A stretch of DNA of 5,349 nucleotides from Luminiphilus sp. (GTDB lineage: Bacteria > Pseudomonadota > Gammaproteobacteria > Pseudomonadales > Halieaceae), in the NCBI GenBank assembly GCA_024638905.1, contig JAHEJH010000105.1:1-5349 (forward strand). The letters are read 5' to 3'. The notes beneath the pieces were generated by a model, which ran no database searches, had not been told where the DNA came from, and worked only from the letters and a program-made list of their open reading frames with translations. A program made the position numbers and the translations under genes. Within the stretch, counting starts at the first letter, position 1. Each line of letters opens with the position of its first letter. Of this stretch, positions 4,818 through 5,349 are shown in pieces.

Positions 4818-5349
4818 TGCGGATTTACCTCGCCGAGCGCCCATTTCACACTCTCCCGCAGCAGCTGAGCATGAGCGGGGTGGTGCAGTGATTCGCTGTC
4901 GTGGCCCAGCGCGTCATAAATCACGCGCCCAGCGCCGACCGTGTGCGACCACACGACAGGCTGAGGTGTCGGCATTGCCTCGCTGTGACCCTGGGCCAGT
5001 ACCTGGGCGCCTGACTCAAGCAGTAAATCGGTATAGAGCTCATCGTGCACGGCAAAAGGCGGCAGATTTGCCAGGGCGTTATCTTTATCTGGCACTACGG
5101 TCACCGTTTCGGGTTGCGGGTGCCAACTGGTGCCCCACACCCAGCGGCCGCCCAACAGCGATCCCCACTCTGGCCAGTCCGAGAAGCAAATGCTGGCGGT
5201 ATGCAGGCCAAGCAGCGCGCCACCTGCATGCAGATGCGCCTCAATGGCCATTCGGGTTTTGCTTGGAGGTGAGTAGGCCTCCGTCTCGCGATAGGGGTCG
5301 TATTTCTCGCCAATCATCTCCCAGCGCAGTGCATTGACGGTTAATAGAT
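4814..5349 (-). CDS. ThuA-like domain protein, C-terminal 177 residues
   Basis: The reading frame is open to the right edge, so the gene starts outside the window; the in-frame ATG at 5317 is probably internal, since VNALRWE is coded just upstream of it. ThuA family landmarks are clear: GLHTAS (from 5209), LLGGRW, a following WHP, HDELYTD (from about 5047) and the C-terminal GRVIYDALGHD (4930-4898) with WALG near the end. ThuA-like proteins have a class I glutamine amidotransferase-like fold. The founding member sits with a dehydrogenase in trehalose/3-ketosugar catabolism of rhizobia, but most members have no proven activity. Here it is directly coupled to an SDR (ATGA overlap), which recalls that pairing with an oxidoreductase. 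Family lengths are roughly 210-260 residues, so perhaps a quarter is missing. Family is sure; role in this operon is unknown. Confidence 0.87.
   Translation of the reverse strand, partial: LLTVNALRWEMIGEKYDPYRETEAYSPPSKTRMAIEAHLHAGGALLGLHTASICFSDWPEWGSLLGGRWVWGTSWHPQPETVTVVPDKDNALANLPPFAVHDELYTDLLLESGAQVLAQGHSEAMPTPQPVVWSHTVGAGRVIYDALGHDSESLHHPAHAQLLRESVKWALGEVNPQ
4851..4857 (-). promoter_or_regulatory. Alternative ribosome binding site for the SDR gene
   Basis: On the minus strand GGGAGAG lies inside the ThuA-like gene, with its GGGAG core eight bases before the in-frame ATG at 4844. The preferred ATG at 4817 has only GAGG (4831-4828) at a ten-base distance, but gains from the ATGA overlap with the upstream stop. 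Both starts are in the same frame and could both be used. Confidence 0.4.

Noticed and set aside
5315..5317. ATG at 5317 as the true start of the ThuA-like gene
   Set aside because: The frame stays open to the window edge and codes VNALRWE just before it, which looks like conserved ThuA-type core; a start here would give a protein too short for the family.
4783..5337. Plus-strand open frame of 184 codons opposite the ThuA-like and SDR genes
   Set aside because: Its translation is Arg/Pro-rich and without domain features, while the opposite strand carries clear ThuA and SDR motifs.

Overview
The window looks like part of a bacterial catabolic or accessory region, most likely from a proteobacterium and plausibly a marine gammaproteobacterium. 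That placement is an inference from moderately GC-rich DNA, tightly packed genes, an eukaryote/Pseudomonas-type zinc glyoxalase I, and a putidaredoxin-like ferredoxin beside ACMSD-type amidohydrolase and MFS genes. No rRNA, tRNA, CRISPR array, insertion sequence or phage gene was seen.

Layout from left to right: the 5' end of a glyoxalase I gene (minus strand, cut by the left edge); a 186-190 bp divergent intergenic region with a plausible gloA promoter and a set of potential RNA hairpins; a plus-strand double-cupin gene (about 300-1370); a 22 bp convergent gap; then a continuous minus-strand operon read from the right edge leftwards: ThuA-like protein (cut by the right edge), short-chain dehydrogenase, [2Fe-2S] ferredoxin, ACMSD-family amidohydrolase, and MFS transporter. 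Junctions in the operon are a 4 bp ATGA overlap, an 8 bp overlap, a 45 bp gap and a 1 bp gap, so the five genes are very probably co-transcribed from a promoter beyond the right edge. No stretch over 300 bases lacks a gene.

Inferred logic: the MFS protein would import an organic acid or other small organic substrate. The ferredoxin would feed electrons to an oxygenase, probably a cytochrome P450, encoded outside the window. The SDR would oxidise or reduce an alcohol/ketone intermediate, and the amidohydrolase would carry out a decarboxylation, hydration or hydrolysis step. The convergent bicupin resembles the ChrR-like/acetylacetone and 2,4'-dihydroxyacetophenone dioxygenase group and might cleave a carbon-carbon bond of a ketone product. 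The substrate cannot be read from the sequence.

The points most worth a second look are the bicupin with one intact and one eroded metal site, the Asp-to-Asn change at the usual metal/catalytic position of the amidohydrolase, an extra cysteine in the ferredoxin cluster loop, and an attenuator-like set of mutually exclusive hairpins upstream of the bicupin.
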